A stretch of 23,129 nucleotides of DNA, taken from NCBI GenBank assembly GCA_021819535.1, contig JAKAQU010000004.1:1-23129 (forward strand). The letters run 5' to 3'. The notes beneath the pieces were generated by a model that worked only from the letters and a program-made list of their open reading frames with translations, ran no database searches and was not told the DNA's origin. The translations under genes were made by a program, and so were the position numbers. This document shows positions 9,418 through 17,614 of this stretch, one piece after another. Numbering within the stretch: the first letter of the stretch is position 1; each line of letters starts with the position of its first letter. This DNA comes from Pseudomonadota bacterium (GTDB taxonomy: Bacteria; Pseudomonadota; Alphaproteobacteria; Acetobacterales; Acetobacteraceae).

Positions 9418-10512
9418 TCAGCCCGGGCGCCAATCGAGCCGCTCGGCGAGCCAGCGGCGGAGATCGGCGAGCGCGGGCGGGGTCGAGGCGAGATTGCCAA
9501 GACAGATCATCGTCTCCGGCCCGGCGAGAATGCGGGTCGCCTCGATCTTGGCGCTTTGCTGCCAGATTGGGTCGGCGACCAGCTGCCCCGCCGCCCCACG
9601 CCAGAGTGACACCATCGCCGGCGGCGTGAGGGCTGGGAGAAGCAGGGCGAAATCCAGGATCGCCGCCGCCGCCGCGCTCCGCCATGCGGCATAGATCGGG
9701 CCGGCGGGCGGGGTTCCCCGCATCTGCTCATAAAGTGCCGGCCAATGCGGCACGTCCGGCAGCGCGGGATCGGCGGTGAGTCGCCCATCGGCACCGACCA
9801 TGCCGAGAGAGAACAGCGGTACCGCGATATTGGCGAGCGCGAGGCGCGTCTCGGCGATATCCGCCCCCTGCACCTGCACCGCATCGACCTCGCCCCGGGC
9901 CAGGGCCGCGCGCGCGGCGACCCCTTCGAGGCCGAACACCGGCTCCGGCCGCACCCCGAGCATGTCGATCCCGAGCAGCGCCGGAAGATCGGGGCCGACC
10001 GGACGCGCGGCGGCGATGCGCAGCGGCCTCGTGAGCGTGGTGAGATCGACCCCGCTCCGTCCGAGCAGAACCCGCGAGGTGAGGCCGCCCAGCACCGGCA
10101 CGAAGTGATTGGCCTCGAAATGGCATCGGCTGTCGCCGGCCAGCCAGTCGATGACCGCGACACCGGGGAGGAGGAGCGCGGTCAGCCCGTCGGGGGCGGC
10201 GCGGGCGGCGAATTCATTGGCGCCGGCGACGCCATCGGGCCCGCCGCGGGCGAGGCGGTTGATCATCGTCCCGGAAGGTAGCCCTGGCAGCAGCGCGCCG
10301 GCGAGATGGGCCGAAATCTGATCGAGCCGGCCGCCGACGGGGCCGGCGACGAGGAGGGTCGCCCCATCGCGGAACGGCTGGTTCGTCAATGCCGCCGCCG
10401 CCGGCCCGGCGAATGTCGTGCCGAGCGCCGAGGCCGCGAGGCCCGTGAGCAGCAATCGCCGGCGTGAGAGGCCCGCCTTCTGCCCCGCACCCGCTCGGCG
10501 TCGTTCAGGCAT
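9418..10512 (-). CDS. Tat-exported Bug/TctC-type solute-binding protein
   Basis: A 364-residue protein with a twin-arginine signal (LSRRRLLLTGLAASALG, residues 15-31; cleavage probably near residue 40 after PAAAA). It then shows the tripartite-tricarboxylate-receptor fold: a GRLDQISAHLAGAL helix where the family has 'D-x-x-A-R', INRLARGGPDGVAGANEFAA matching the 'N-x-x-G-A-G-G' loop, then alternating strands and helices. These periplasmic receptors bind carboxylates for TctAB-type transporters, or act as sensors. The phosphate-bond pocket glycines look diverged. No TctA/TctB genes are adjacent. Its ATG lies inside the end of apt (ATGCCTGA), so translation is probably coupled to it. Confidence 0.68.
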   Translation of the reverse strand: MPERRRAGAGQKAGLSRRRLLLTGLAASALGTTFAGPAAAALTNQPFRDGATLLVAGPVGGRLDQISAHLAGALLPGLPSGTMINRLARGGPDGVAGANEFAARAAPDGLTALLLPGVAVIDWLAGDSRCHFEANHFVPVLGGLTSRVLLGRSGVDLTTLTRPLRIAAARPVGPDLPALLGIDMLGVRPEPVFGLEGVAARAALARGEVDAVQVQGADIAETRLALANIAVPLFSLGMVGADGRLTADPALPDVPHWPALYEQMRGTPPAGPIYAAWRSAAAAAILDFALLLPALTPPAMVSLWRGAAGQLVADPIWQQSAKIEATRILAGPETMICLGNLASTPPALADLRRWLAERLDWRPG

Positions 10513-11020
10513 CGTAGCTCACGAGGGCGGAGAACGGCATGTCGAGCCGCGCCCGCCCGCCGAGGAAAGAAAGTTCGATCAGCGCTGCCGCCGCCGGCAC
10601 CATCGCCCCGGCCGTGCGCAGCAGCGTCACCGCCGCCGCCATCGTCCCGCCCGTTGCCAAGAGATCATCGAGCAGCACCACCCGCTGTCCCGGCGCCACC
10701 GCGTCTTTCTGGATTTCGAGGCGATCGGTGCCGTATTCGAGGGCGTAATCATGCCCGACCGTGCCGCCGGGGAGCTTGCCGCGCTTGCGCAGCATGATGA
10801 ACCCGCAGCCGAGTTTGAGCGCGAGCGGCGCGGTCAGCAGAAAGCCGCGGCTTTCGATGCCGGCGAGGAGGTCGGGCTGATAGGCGCGGACGACATTGGC
10901 GAGCCGCCCCATCGCCACCTGCCAAGCATCGGGATGCCGCAGCAGGGTCGAGATGTCGTAAAACAAAATTCCGGGCTTGGGAAAATCGGGAATGCCGCGG
11001 ATATAGTCCTTGAGATCCAT
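10505..11020 (-). CDS. apt: Adenine phosphoribosyltransferase
   Basis: A 171-residue type I phosphoribosyltransferase, the usual length for Apt. It opens DLKDYIRGIPDFPKPGILFY, the standard Apt start. GIESRGFLL follows at 54-62, then FIMLRKRGKLPG (flexible hood loop) and YALEYGTDRLEIQ. The PRPP-binding motif VVLLDDLLATGGT is at 114-126. It salvages adenine to AMP with PRPP in the cytosol. The last codons overlap the first codons of the downstream binding-protein gene by eight bases. The gene is divergent from the copper block. Confidence 0.95.
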   Translation of the reverse strand: MDLKDYIRGIPDFPKPGILFYDISTLLRHPDAWQVAMGRLANVVRAYQPDLLAGIESRGFLLTAPLALKLGCGFIMLRKRGKLPGGTVGHDYALEYGTDRLEIQKDAVAPGQRVVLLDDLLATGGTMAAAVTLLRTAGAMVPAAAALIELSFLGGRARLDMPFSALVSYDA

Positions 11021-11130
11021 GTGAAGCCCGCCTTTGTTCGTTCTCTCGGGTGCTGCGTGCCGCCTTGGCCGCTCCCCTTTGGCCGCCTTCCGCGCGGCGT
11101 GTTCCCGACCGGGTATATCCCCCCCGGCCA

Positions 11131-11150
11131 GCCGCCGGCAACCCGGCGGC
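11131..11150. repeat. Perfect 8-bp GC hairpin in the apt / DUF2946 divergent region
   Basis: GCCGCCGG (11131-11138) and CCGGCGGC (11143-11150) pair around a four-base CAAC loop, inside the 176 bases between the two divergent genes and 46 bases before the DUF2946-type ATG. It could be a leader structure or an operator. I see no recognisable CueR or CsoR operator nearby. Confidence 0.45.
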
Positions 11151-11196
11151 AGGCATGGACAGAGCCATCCCGCGCCGGCTAGGGTAGGAGCCCGAG

Positions 11197-11583
11197 ATGG
11201 CTCGAAAGCTCACCCACCGGTTTGCCGGCCCGGCCCGGCGGCTCGGCCTGATCGTCGCAGTGCTCGCGGTGGTCGGGCAGGTCGCGTTCGCCGGCATGAT
11301 GCTGGTGGAAACGACGCGCGCCGCCCTCGGCGGGCAGAGCTTCATCTGCCACGTCGCCGAGGGCGGCACGGCGCCGGCCTCGCATCATCACGGCAATGAT
11401 TGCGACACCTGCCCGCTCTGCCAGGCTTTCGCCGAGGCGAGCGCGCTTGCGGCACCGTCTTCCGCGCCGGAATTGCCTGCGCCCGCGCTCGCCTGGCAGC
11501 GCCGGGGGGCGATGCCGCCGCCCGCCCGCGCCCCGCCCGTGCTTGCCGCGGCCGCCCCCTGGCCGCGCGGCCCGCCCGTCTGA
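11197..11583 (+). CDS. DUF2946-like small Cys/His-rich protein of the copper block
   Basis: A 128-residue protein with one hydrophobic N-terminal segment (residues 16-37, signal anchor or signal peptide). A metal-ligand-rich section follows: Cys51-His52, His63-His64-His65, then Cys69, Cys72 and Cys75 in HHHGNDCDTCPLCQAF. This His-cluster plus CxxCPLC pattern is typical of DUF2946 proteins, often found beside copper transport genes. The tail is Pro/Ala-rich and low in complexity. TAGGAG sits 7 bases before the ATG. As the first gene of a plus-strand run with a porin, copC and copD, it may bind copper at the periplasmic side; that role is inferred from context. Confidence 0.72.
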   Translation: MARKLTHRFAGPARRLGLIVAVLAVVGQVAFAGMMLVETTRAALGGQSFICHVAEGGTAPASHHHGNDCDTCPLCQAFAEASALAAPSSAPELPAPALAWQRRGAMPPPARAPPVLAAAAPWPRGPPV

Positions 11584-11657
11584 ACCGCGCCTGATGTCTC
11601 TGCCCCAGCCATGCGCCGGCGGCAGATTTTTCATGCCCGTTTCAGAAAGGTTATCCC

Positions 11658-13076
11658 GTGCCCCCACTCCGTCCTTCGCGCGCGAGACCGCTCGCCGGCG
11701 CGACCCTGCTCTGGTTTCTGAGAGGGATTGCGATCGCCTTTGCCCAGGATGCGGCGACCAACCCGCCCGCCAATACCGCCTGGCAAAGCGGCTATCTGTT
11801 CGATTTCAGCACTTTCGGCCCCGATAGCGGCCTCGGCCAGGCGATGGCCAATGCCGGGATCTATCTCAATGGCGGCGAGACCGGGATCCTCGCCGGCAAT
11901 GTCAGCGGCGGCGCGAAAACGGGTGCGGTGTTCGATAACGATTTCAACCTCGAAGTCGATCTCGACATGAACCGCATCCTGGGCCTTCCCGGTGCCGCCA
12001 TGCACATCGTCATCGATGACCGCGTCGGCGGCTATTACGGCAAATTCAGCGGCAGCAACACCCTGACGCCGCAGACCTTCGGGCCGAATGAAGTGGCGCA
12101 GTTTCAGGAATTCACCTGGGACCAATCGCTGTTCAACGAACACATCCTTTTGCTGATCGGGCGTCAATCGCCGGTGTTGGATTTCAACTCCCTCCCCGTT
12201 GCCTGCAATTTCGTCTTCACCAATGCCTGCACCAATTTCACCTCGTTCTTCGTCAACGACAGCGCCGCCATCGCGCCCGCCTCGACCTGGGGGGCGCGGA
12301 TTTCGATCCACCCGACCGAGGAGACCTATTTCCGCACCGGCATCTACGAGGACGATCCCGATGCCTACAGCCAGGCCTCGAACCTCACCAACAACTGGGG
12401 TCTCGGGAATGCGACCGGCGCCTTCGTCCCCGCCGAGATCGGCTACAAAACCGATTTTTCGACCGATCCCTATCCGCGCGTCTATGCGCTCGGCGGGTTT
12501 TACGACAACAGCCCCTATCCCGATCCGCTGTTCGACACCGCCGGCCTGCCGCTGCCGCTCTATGGCGGGACGGCGCGGGAGGATCAGGGCCGGGAATCGG
12601 TTTACGCGATGTTCCAGCAGATGATCTGGCGCCCCGATCTTTCCGAGACCCGGCGCGGCTTGACCGTTTTCGGCGGCGCCATGTTCGGCTCCAGCCAGTC
12701 CGAAATCCGGCAATATTATCAGGCCGGGCTTTCGGATCAGGGGCCGTTTGCCGCGCATCCGCATGATTCGATCAATTTTCTCGCGATGTATCAGGTGTTC
12801 AACCAGCGCCTGGTCGAGGATCAGACGCTGCTCGCCGGTCAAGGCGGCTATGGCGGAACCATGAACAAGGGCGAGACCGATTTCGAACTCAACTATCTCT
12901 GGCAGATCGGCGCCGGCGTCTCTTTCCAGCCTTTCCTCGAATACATCATCCACCCCGATCAGATCGGCTTTGCCAGCCCCAACCCGCATCTTGCGAATGC
13001 GACGACGCTCGGCGTGCAGCTTGCGATCGCGCTCCCGGATTCGCTCGGGTTGCCGGTTTTCGTCCGCAAGAACTGA
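11658..13076 (+). CDS. OprB-type outer-membrane porin
   Basis: A 472-residue outer-membrane beta-barrel protein. Residues 1-29 are a signal peptide (basic start, LAGATLLWFLRGIAIAFA, cleavage near AFA-QD). The mature part shows the OprB/carbohydrate-porin pattern of paired aromatic amphipathic strands, with WQSGYLFDFSTFGPDSG early and later INFLAMYQVFNQRLVEDQ and VSFQPFLEYIIHPDQIGFA. The C-terminus is VFVRKN rather than the usual terminal aromatic residue, a small oddity. The start is a GTG at 11658 with GAAAGG about 8 bases upstream. It lies 74 bases after the DUF2946-type gene and 25 before copC, so it probably belongs to one copper-related operon. Alternatively it may serve sugars or other small solutes and be here by chance. 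Confidence 0.8.
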   Translation: MPPLRPSRARPLAGATLLWFLRGIAIAFAQDAATNPPANTAWQSGYLFDFSTFGPDSGLGQAMANAGIYLNGGETGILAGNVSGGAKTGAVFDNDFNLEVDLDMNRILGLPGAAMHIVIDDRVGGYYGKFSGSNTLTPQTFGPNEVAQFQEFTWDQSLFNEHILLLIGRQSPVLDFNSLPVACNFVFTNACTNFTSFFVNDSAAIAPASTWGARISIHPTEETYFRTGIYEDDPDAYSQASNLTNNWGLGNATGAFVPAEIGYKTDFSTDPYPRVYALGGFYDNSPYPDPLFDTAGLPLPLYGGTAREDQGRESVYAMFQQMIWRPDLSETRRGLTVFGGAMFGSSQSEIRQYYQAGLSDQGPFAAHPHDSINFLAMYQVFNQRLVEDQTLLAGQGGYGGTMNKGETDFELNYLWQIGAGVSFQPFLEYIIHPDQIGFASPNPHLANATTLGVQLAIALPDSLGLPVFVRKN

Positions 13077-13101
13077 TCCTTTCCTGGAGGAGTCCCGCAT
13101 C

Positions 13102-13467
13102 ATGACCAAGAAGATCCTTCTCGCCGCCGCCTCGTGCCTGCTTGCGGCAAACCCAGCCTTCGCCCATGCGTTTCTCCGCGCGAGCGAGCCCGCGAGCGAG
13201 GTTGCGGTAAAGGCGGCGCCGAAGGAGGTGGTGATCGATTTCACCGAGGAGATCGCGCCGCGTTTTTCCGGCATCACCGTCGAGGACGGCAAGGGTGCCC
13301 GGGTCGATGCGGGAGAGATCCACGCCGAAAACAAGGACGGCACGCGCTTCGGCATCGCCCTCAAGCCGCTCGTGCCCGGCGTCTATACCGTCCATTGGCA
13401 CGCGGTATCGGCGGATGACGGGCACAAGACGGCGGGAAGTTTCCGCTTCACCGTGCTCGCGCCCTGA
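13102..13467 (+). CDS. copC: Periplasmic copper-binding protein CopC
   Basis: A 121-residue protein with a signal peptide of 21 residues ending PAFA, so that the mature chain starts at His22. That fits the N-terminal His ligand of CopC's Cu(II) site. The second half holds VHWHAVSADDGHKTAG, the conserved H-W-x-x-x-S-x-D-G-H block with the Asp and His ligands. The usual Met-rich Cu(I) site is absent, so this is probably a Cu(II)-only type. The ATG at 13102 has CTGGAGG upstream; a longer frame from 12970 overlaps the porin and is rejected. It is followed after 9 bases by copD. Confidence 0.93.
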   Translation: MTKKILLAAASCLLAANPAFAHAFLRASEPASEVAVKAAPKEVVIDFTEEIAPRFSGITVEDGKGARVDAGEIHAENKDGTRFGIALKPLVPGVYTVHWHAVSADDGHKTAGSFRFTVLAP

Positions 13468-13476
13468 GGGCGGGCG

Positions 13477-14682
13477 ATGGAGTACGCCGAAGCCGCGGCG
13501 GTGATCGCGCGGGTCGTGCAGATTTGCGGCCTGGTCTCGGCTTTGGGGATTTTCGCGTTTCGCCTGCTGATCGTCCCCGGCGAGAGCCGGCCAGACCTCG
13601 CGCCGCTCGTCGTGCTGGCGCGCGCGAGCCTCCTTGCCGCACTGGTCGGGACGGCGGCACGGCTGCTTGCCGAGGCGGCGGTCATCGGCGGGGCGGAACG
13701 CTTGCGCGAAGCCCTTGCCGCCATGCCCGATATCGTCCGCTACAGCCGTTTTGGGGCGCTCTTGCTGGCCGAGGGGGTGCTGCTCGCGCTCGCCTTGCCA
13801 GCTTGGCGCGGGCGCCTCGGGGCCGCGACCGGCGCATTCCTCCTCACGCTCGCCGCCATTCTCGATGCCGGCAGCCTCCATGGCGCGGCGGTGCCGGGCT
13901 TGCGCGGGCGCGTGCTATGGGGGGTTGCCAGCCTGCACGTCCTCAGCGCCGGGGTCTGGCTCGGCGGTATTGCCCCGCTCGCGCTGCTGCTGCGTCGGGT
14001 TCCGGCCGCGGTTGCGACAACATTCGTCGCGCGATTTTCGCGTCTCGCGGCGATCGCGGTCGCCGTGCTCGCGGTCTCGGCGCTGGCGCAGGGGGCAGCA
14101 TTGATCGGCAGCGGCGCGATGCTGACGCAAAGCCCCTATGGGCGGCTCATCCTTCTGAAATCGGCGCTGTTTCTCGTGCTGCTCGGCTTTGCCGCGCGCA
14201 ACCGGCTGCTGCTGCTGCCCGCGCTTCGCGGCGCCAATGGCGAACTTGCCCTGCGCATGCTCCGCCACAACCTGCGCCGAGCGCTGGTGCTCGCGTTCCT
14301 CGTTCTGCTGGCCGCGGGCCTTCTCGCGAGCCTTGCGCCAGGATCAGCGCCGCCGCTCCCGGCAGGCGGCAGCGAAGGCGGCGAACAGGCGGCCACTCGC
14401 CGCGTTTTCCCCGGCGCGCCATTCGGGATGCCATTGCACACCGATCGCGAAGTTTTTCGCATCCCGCACGCGTATCCCCTCGATGGTGCCGTCGGGGGCC
14501 GTCGCCTCGATGACGAAGGCGGAGGCCGGCCGGTCGATCGCCTGCTCATGGACGGAATTCACCATGATCTCGCGTTCGCCGATGATCGCCGCAAGCTCGC
14601 CCGAGAGGCGGACGGGATGGCGCGCGGCATAGCGCGCCTCGCGATCGCTCTCATGGCCGAGATGGGTGAGGCGGCCGGGTAA
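13477..14682 (+). CDS. copD: Copper resistance/import membrane protein CopD, with an extended C-terminus
   Basis: A multi-pass inner-membrane protein with about eight hydrophobic segments in residues 1-288 (among them VVQICGLVSALGIFAFRLLI, LHVLSAGVWLGGIAPLALLL and LILLKSALFLVLLGFAA). CopD pairs with CopC and is usually linked to copper import; the conserved His in SLHVLSAGVWLGG is present. The final membrane segment ends at about residue 288 (LLASLAPG), where CopD proteins normally stop. Here the frame continues another ~112 residues (14344-14682), wholly antisense to the PuuD-like gene. That tail looks like read-through of the opposite gene, not a domain. Whether it is translated as such is unknown. 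Confidence 0.88.
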   Translation: MEYAEAAAVIARVVQICGLVSALGIFAFRLLIVPGESRPDLAPLVVLARASLLAALVGTAARLLAEAAVIGGAERLREALAAMPDIVRYSRFGALLLAEGVLLALALPAWRGRLGAATGAFLLTLAAILDAGSLHGAAVPGLRGRVLWGVASLHVLSAGVWLGGIAPLALLLRRVPAAVATTFVARFSRLAAIAVAVLAVSALAQGAALIGSGAMLTQSPYGRLILLKSALFLVLLGFAARNRLLLLPALRGANGELALRMLRHNLRRALVLAFLVLLAAGLLASLAPGSAPPLPAGGSEGGEQAATRRVFPGAPFGMPLHTDREVFRIPHAYPLDGAVGGRRLDDEGGGRPVDRLLMDGIHHDLAFADDRRKLAREADGMARGIARLAIALMAEMGEAAG

Positions 14683-15069
14683 GGTGCTGAGTTTCTGGAT
14701 CAGCGTGCCGCCGAGAGCGACGTTGAGTTCCTGGATGCCGCGGCAGATGGCGAGCAGCGGCACGCCGGCGGCCAAAGCCGCGCGGGCGAGGGCGAGCGTG
14801 GTCGCATCGCGCGCCGGATCATGGGCGTCGGGGGTCAGATCTTCGCCCACGCCGTAACGCCAGGGCTCGACATTGCTCGGGCTGCCATCGAGCAAAACCC
14901 CGTCGAGCCGGGGGAGAAGATCGAGCGCCGCCTCGCCGATCGGCGGGATCAGCACCGGCACGCAATCGGCGACCTCGAGCAGCGCCGCGCCGTAGCGTGC
15001 CGGCGCGCTGTGATGCACCTGGCCCGAAATTTCGCGGGCGCAGGCCGGAATTCCCACCACCACCGCCAT
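14344..15069 (-). CDS. Class I glutamine amidotransferase-like hydrolase (PuuD-type, peptidase C26)
   Basis: A 241-residue gamma-glutamyl-gamma-aminobutyrate-hydrolase-like protein. The catalytic triad is visible: Cys109 in LLAICRGIQELNVALGG, then His214 and Glu216 in GVQWHPEW. Other family marks are the start VVVGIPACARE, VLLDGSPSNVEPWRYG, and VNSVHEQAID. PuuD hydrolyses gamma-glutamyl-GABA in putrescine breakdown, but no other puu genes are near, so the substrate is open. AGAGGA precedes the ATG at 15069. The last 339 bases overlap the copD frame tail to tail. Confidence 0.88.
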   Translation of the reverse strand: MAVVVGIPACAREISGQVHHSAPARYGAALLEVADCVPVLIPPIGEAALDLLPRLDGVLLDGSPSNVEPWRYGVGEDLTPDAHDPARDATTLALARAALAAGVPLLAICRGIQELNVALGGTLIQKLSTLPGRLTHLGHESDREARYAARHPVRLSGELAAIIGEREIMVNSVHEQAIDRPASAFVIEATAPDGTIEGIRVRDAKNFAIGVQWHPEWRAGENAASGRLFAAFAAACRERRR

Positions 15070-15141
15070 GTCACATTCCTCTTTCCAAACGTGATTTCAT
15101 AAACCGAGCCGCAGCTTGTGCGAACAAAAGAAACGTCATCG

Positions 15142-15164
15142 CGCAGAAGAGCGCATTTTCTGCG
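15142..15164. repeat. Inverted repeat in the PuuD-like / Hint-gene divergent region
   Basis: CGCAGAA (15142-15148) and TTCTGCG (15158-15164) flank nine bases, inside an A/T-rich part of the 283-base divergent gap. It is a possible operator or promoter-proximal structure. The rest of the gap holds no clear gene or consensus promoter that I can defend. Confidence 0.3.
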
Positions 15165-15352
15165 ATATTTATGAAAAAAGATACAAACCAAGCAGCCGGC
15201 ACCGCCGCCGATACTTAAGGCCGATTTCATTTCCCGCAGAAATAGGCTTTGCGTCGCACCCTGCAATCGCTCTAAATCGTCGCGCCAGCGTCTGCAAGGC
15301 TCAGGCCTATCCGGGCGTGGGCCTGGCTATGGCGCGAGGATTTGGGAAGCGA

Positions 15353-17614
15353 ATGCCGATGACCACGACAACGCTTAGTACGTCCACCACCCTTCAGCAA
15401 AAGATTTCGGGCGGCAACACGCTCGATACCCTCAATACCGGCACCGTTGATGTCGCGTCTGGCCTCGCCGTTTATGGATTGTATAACAAAGGCACCGGCG
15501 ATAGCGTCATCAATTACGGGCTCTTGGAAAGCGGGGCGAATATCGGCGGCACCGGCATCGGATTCTACGATGGCGGGACGGTCGTGAATCACGGAACGAT
15601 TTCGGCGGTCTACGGTGTTTCGATCAGCGATCTTTCGCCGTCCGACGGGGGCGGTGCCTCGGTCACCAATTACGGGACAATCGCTTCCACCCCGGCTACC
15701 GGGACGGCCCCCTCCACGGCGGTCAAGGATTTCGGCGTCAAGCTCCAAAACACGACTACCAGCAATTATCTTCGCAATGCCGGCCACATCACTGCCTCCG
15801 GCAATGTTACGACCGCCGTCGTCATTGACAATGCCGACGCCGGCACCAACACCATCGTCAACCAGGCCAGTGGGGTCATCCAGGGCGGCACGGGTTCCGG
15901 AAGCGGGTTTGTCGGCCGTGGCGTTTATATCGAGGCCGGGGGGGCCACGATCACCAATGCCGGAACCATTTCCGGCTATCACGGGATCGTGGTCAGCGGC
16001 GCCGATACCGCCGCGGTCACCGTAACCAATGCCGGCACCATCAAAAGCCCTTACAGCAGTGTCGGGGCGCTTCTGTTCGGTGGCGGCGATGCCTCGCTGA
16101 TCCTCGATCCCGGGGCGAAGTTCAACGGCTATGTCCTCGCCTCCTCGGGGACGACGAACAGCATCACGCTGGAGACCGGAGCCAGCGCGGGGACGGTTTC
16201 GGGCGCGATCGGGCCGGGCGGCGAATATCGCAATTTCCAGACCGTCATCCTCGCCGATAACGCCGATTGGACGCTTTCGGGGGCGGTTGCCTCGGGCGAG
16301 ACGCTCGTTCTCGGCAATGCCGGCGTGATCGGGCTCGGCGATACTGCGACCAACCCGACCGATTTCGCCGGGACGCTCGAAAACCTCGTCGCCGGCAACA
16401 CCATCGTTCTCACCAATGATGCCTACAGCGGCACCGACACCGTCTCGCTCGGCGCGGGCAATGTGCTCGACGTGAGTGGCGCCGCCGGCACGCTGGCGAG
16501 CCTCCAGCTCAACCCCGCGCAAGCTTACACGGCGAGCGATTTCAGCCTCACCAATGCCGGCGGCAATGAGGCGATCACCAGCAATATTCCCTGTTTCGCG
16601 CGCGGGACGCGCCTCCGGACCGCGCGCGGCGAGATCGCGGTTGAGAATCTTCAGCGCGACGACCGCATCCCGACCCTCGATGGCGCGCTCCGGCCGATCA
16701 TCTGGCTCGGGCGGCGGCGGATCGATCTCACCCGCCATCCGCGCCCCGAGAAAGTGCAGCCGATCCGTATCAAGGCCGGCGCGATCGCCGAGGGTGTGCC
16801 AGCGCGCGATCTCGTGGTCTCGCCCGGGCATGGGATTTATCTCGATGGCGTCCTGATCCCGGCCGGGCATCTCGTGAACGGCGTCAGCGTCCTCCGCGAG
16901 GCGGCGTCGGTGGTCGAATATTTCCATGTCGAGCTTGACGAACATGCCGTGCTGTTCTCGGAAAACTGTCCGAGCGAGAGCTATCTCGACACCGGCAACC
17001 GCGCCGCGTTCGAGGGCACGGGGATGGCGCTCCACCCCGATTTTTCGCCGCGCGCGCCGAAAGCCTGGCAGGAAACCTGTGTCCCCCTGGTTTGGGATGG
17101 GCCGGCGTGGCATGCCGCGCGGGGGCGGCTTCGCGCGCGGCTCATCGCCCTCGGCGCGGTCGAGACCGAGGATCCTGATCTTCATCTCCGCCTCGGCGGG
17201 CAGCGGATCGAGGCGGCGACGATCGAGCGCGAGGGCGATTTCACCATTTTCGCCTTTCCCGTTCCCGAGCCGGCGAAGATGTTGACGCTCGTCTCCCGCG
17301 TCGCGGTCCCCGGCGAGATCCTCCCCGATTGCGCCGATCACCGCCCGCTCGGCGTCGCCCTCCATCGCCTCGTCTTTCGCGGGCGCGGGCGCGCGGCTGA
17401 AATCCCGCTCGCGAGCCTGCGCGATGGCTGGCATGCGCTTGAGATGAGCGATGCCGGGCATTGGCGCTGGAGCATGGGCGAGGGTGACATTCCGCTCGCC
17501 TGGGCGCGGCCGCCGCATCTCGCCGGTGCCGGGCGGCTTTTGGTCACCGTCAGGGCGAGCGGCCTTCGCTACCTCGCGGCGCCGGGTGGTTCACGCGCGC
17601 GCGTCGCCGCCTGA
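15353..17614 (+). CDS. Hint-domain (Hint_2) protein with autotransporter-like repeat region
   Basis: A 753-residue protein. Residues 1 to ~405 are Gly/Thr/Asn-rich with repeated V-x-N-x-G-T-I units (VTNYGTIAS, ITNAGTISG, VTNAGTIKS, VVNHGTISA), as in beta-helix passenger domains. A Hint domain follows: the PCFARGTRLRTARG start puts the nucleophile at Cys414, SPGHGIYLDG contains His493, and ENCPSESYLDTGNR closes it at about residue 550 (Asn538-Cys539). About 200 further residues, mostly short strands, end the protein. Hint domains self-cleave in hedgehogs and inteins. No signal peptide and no beta-barrel are seen, so the export route is unclear. The ATG at 15353 has GGGA close by; ATGs at 15359 and 15329 are also possible. 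Confidence 0.82.
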   Translation: MPMTTTTLSTSTTLQQKISGGNTLDTLNTGTVDVASGLAVYGLYNKGTGDSVINYGLLESGANIGGTGIGFYDGGTVVNHGTISAVYGVSISDLSPSDGGGASVTNYGTIASTPATGTAPSTAVKDFGVKLQNTTTSNYLRNAGHITASGNVTTAVVIDNADAGTNTIVNQASGVIQGGTGSGSGFVGRGVYIEAGGATITNAGTISGYHGIVVSGADTAAVTVTNAGTIKSPYSSVGALLFGGGDASLILDPGAKFNGYVLASSGTTNSITLETGASAGTVSGAIGPGGEYRNFQTVILADNADWTLSGAVASGETLVLGNAGVIGLGDTATNPTDFAGTLENLVAGNTIVLTNDAYSGTDTVSLGAGNVLDVSGAAGTLASLQLNPAQAYTASDFSLTNAGGNEAITSNIPCFARGTRLRTARGEIAVENLQRDDRIPTLDGALRPIIWLGRRRIDLTRHPRPEKVQPIRIKAGAIAEGVPARDLVVSPGHGIYLDGVLIPAGHLVNGVSVLREAASVVEYFHVELDEHAVLFSENCPSESYLDTGNRAAFEGTGMALHPDFSPRAPKAWQETCVPLVWDGPAWHAARGRLRARLIALGAVETEDPDLHLRLGGQRIEAATIEREGDFTIFAFPVPEPAKMLTLVSRVAVPGEILPDCADHRPLGVALHRLVFRGRGRAAEIPLASLRDGWHALEMSDAGHWRWSMGEGDIPLAWARPPHLAGAGRLLVTVRASGLRYLAAPGGSRARVAA

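Noticed and set aside
9326..9685. N-terminal extension of the glycosyltransferase gene
   Set aside because: It overlaps the end of the binding-protein gene in a different frame; the translation is low-complexity and unlike the family.
11631..13364. 577-codon open frame on the minus strand
   Set aside because: Antisense shadow of the porin and copC genes; the plus-strand products have clear signal peptides and family motifs.
15116..15352. N-terminal extension of the Hint-domain protein from a TTG
   Set aside because: The extra 79 residues show no signal peptide or repeat pattern and cover an A/T-rich promoter-like stretch.
15272..17518. 748-codon open frame on the minus strand
   Set aside because: Antisense to the Hint-domain gene; Arg/Asp/Gly-rich translation without recognisable motifs.
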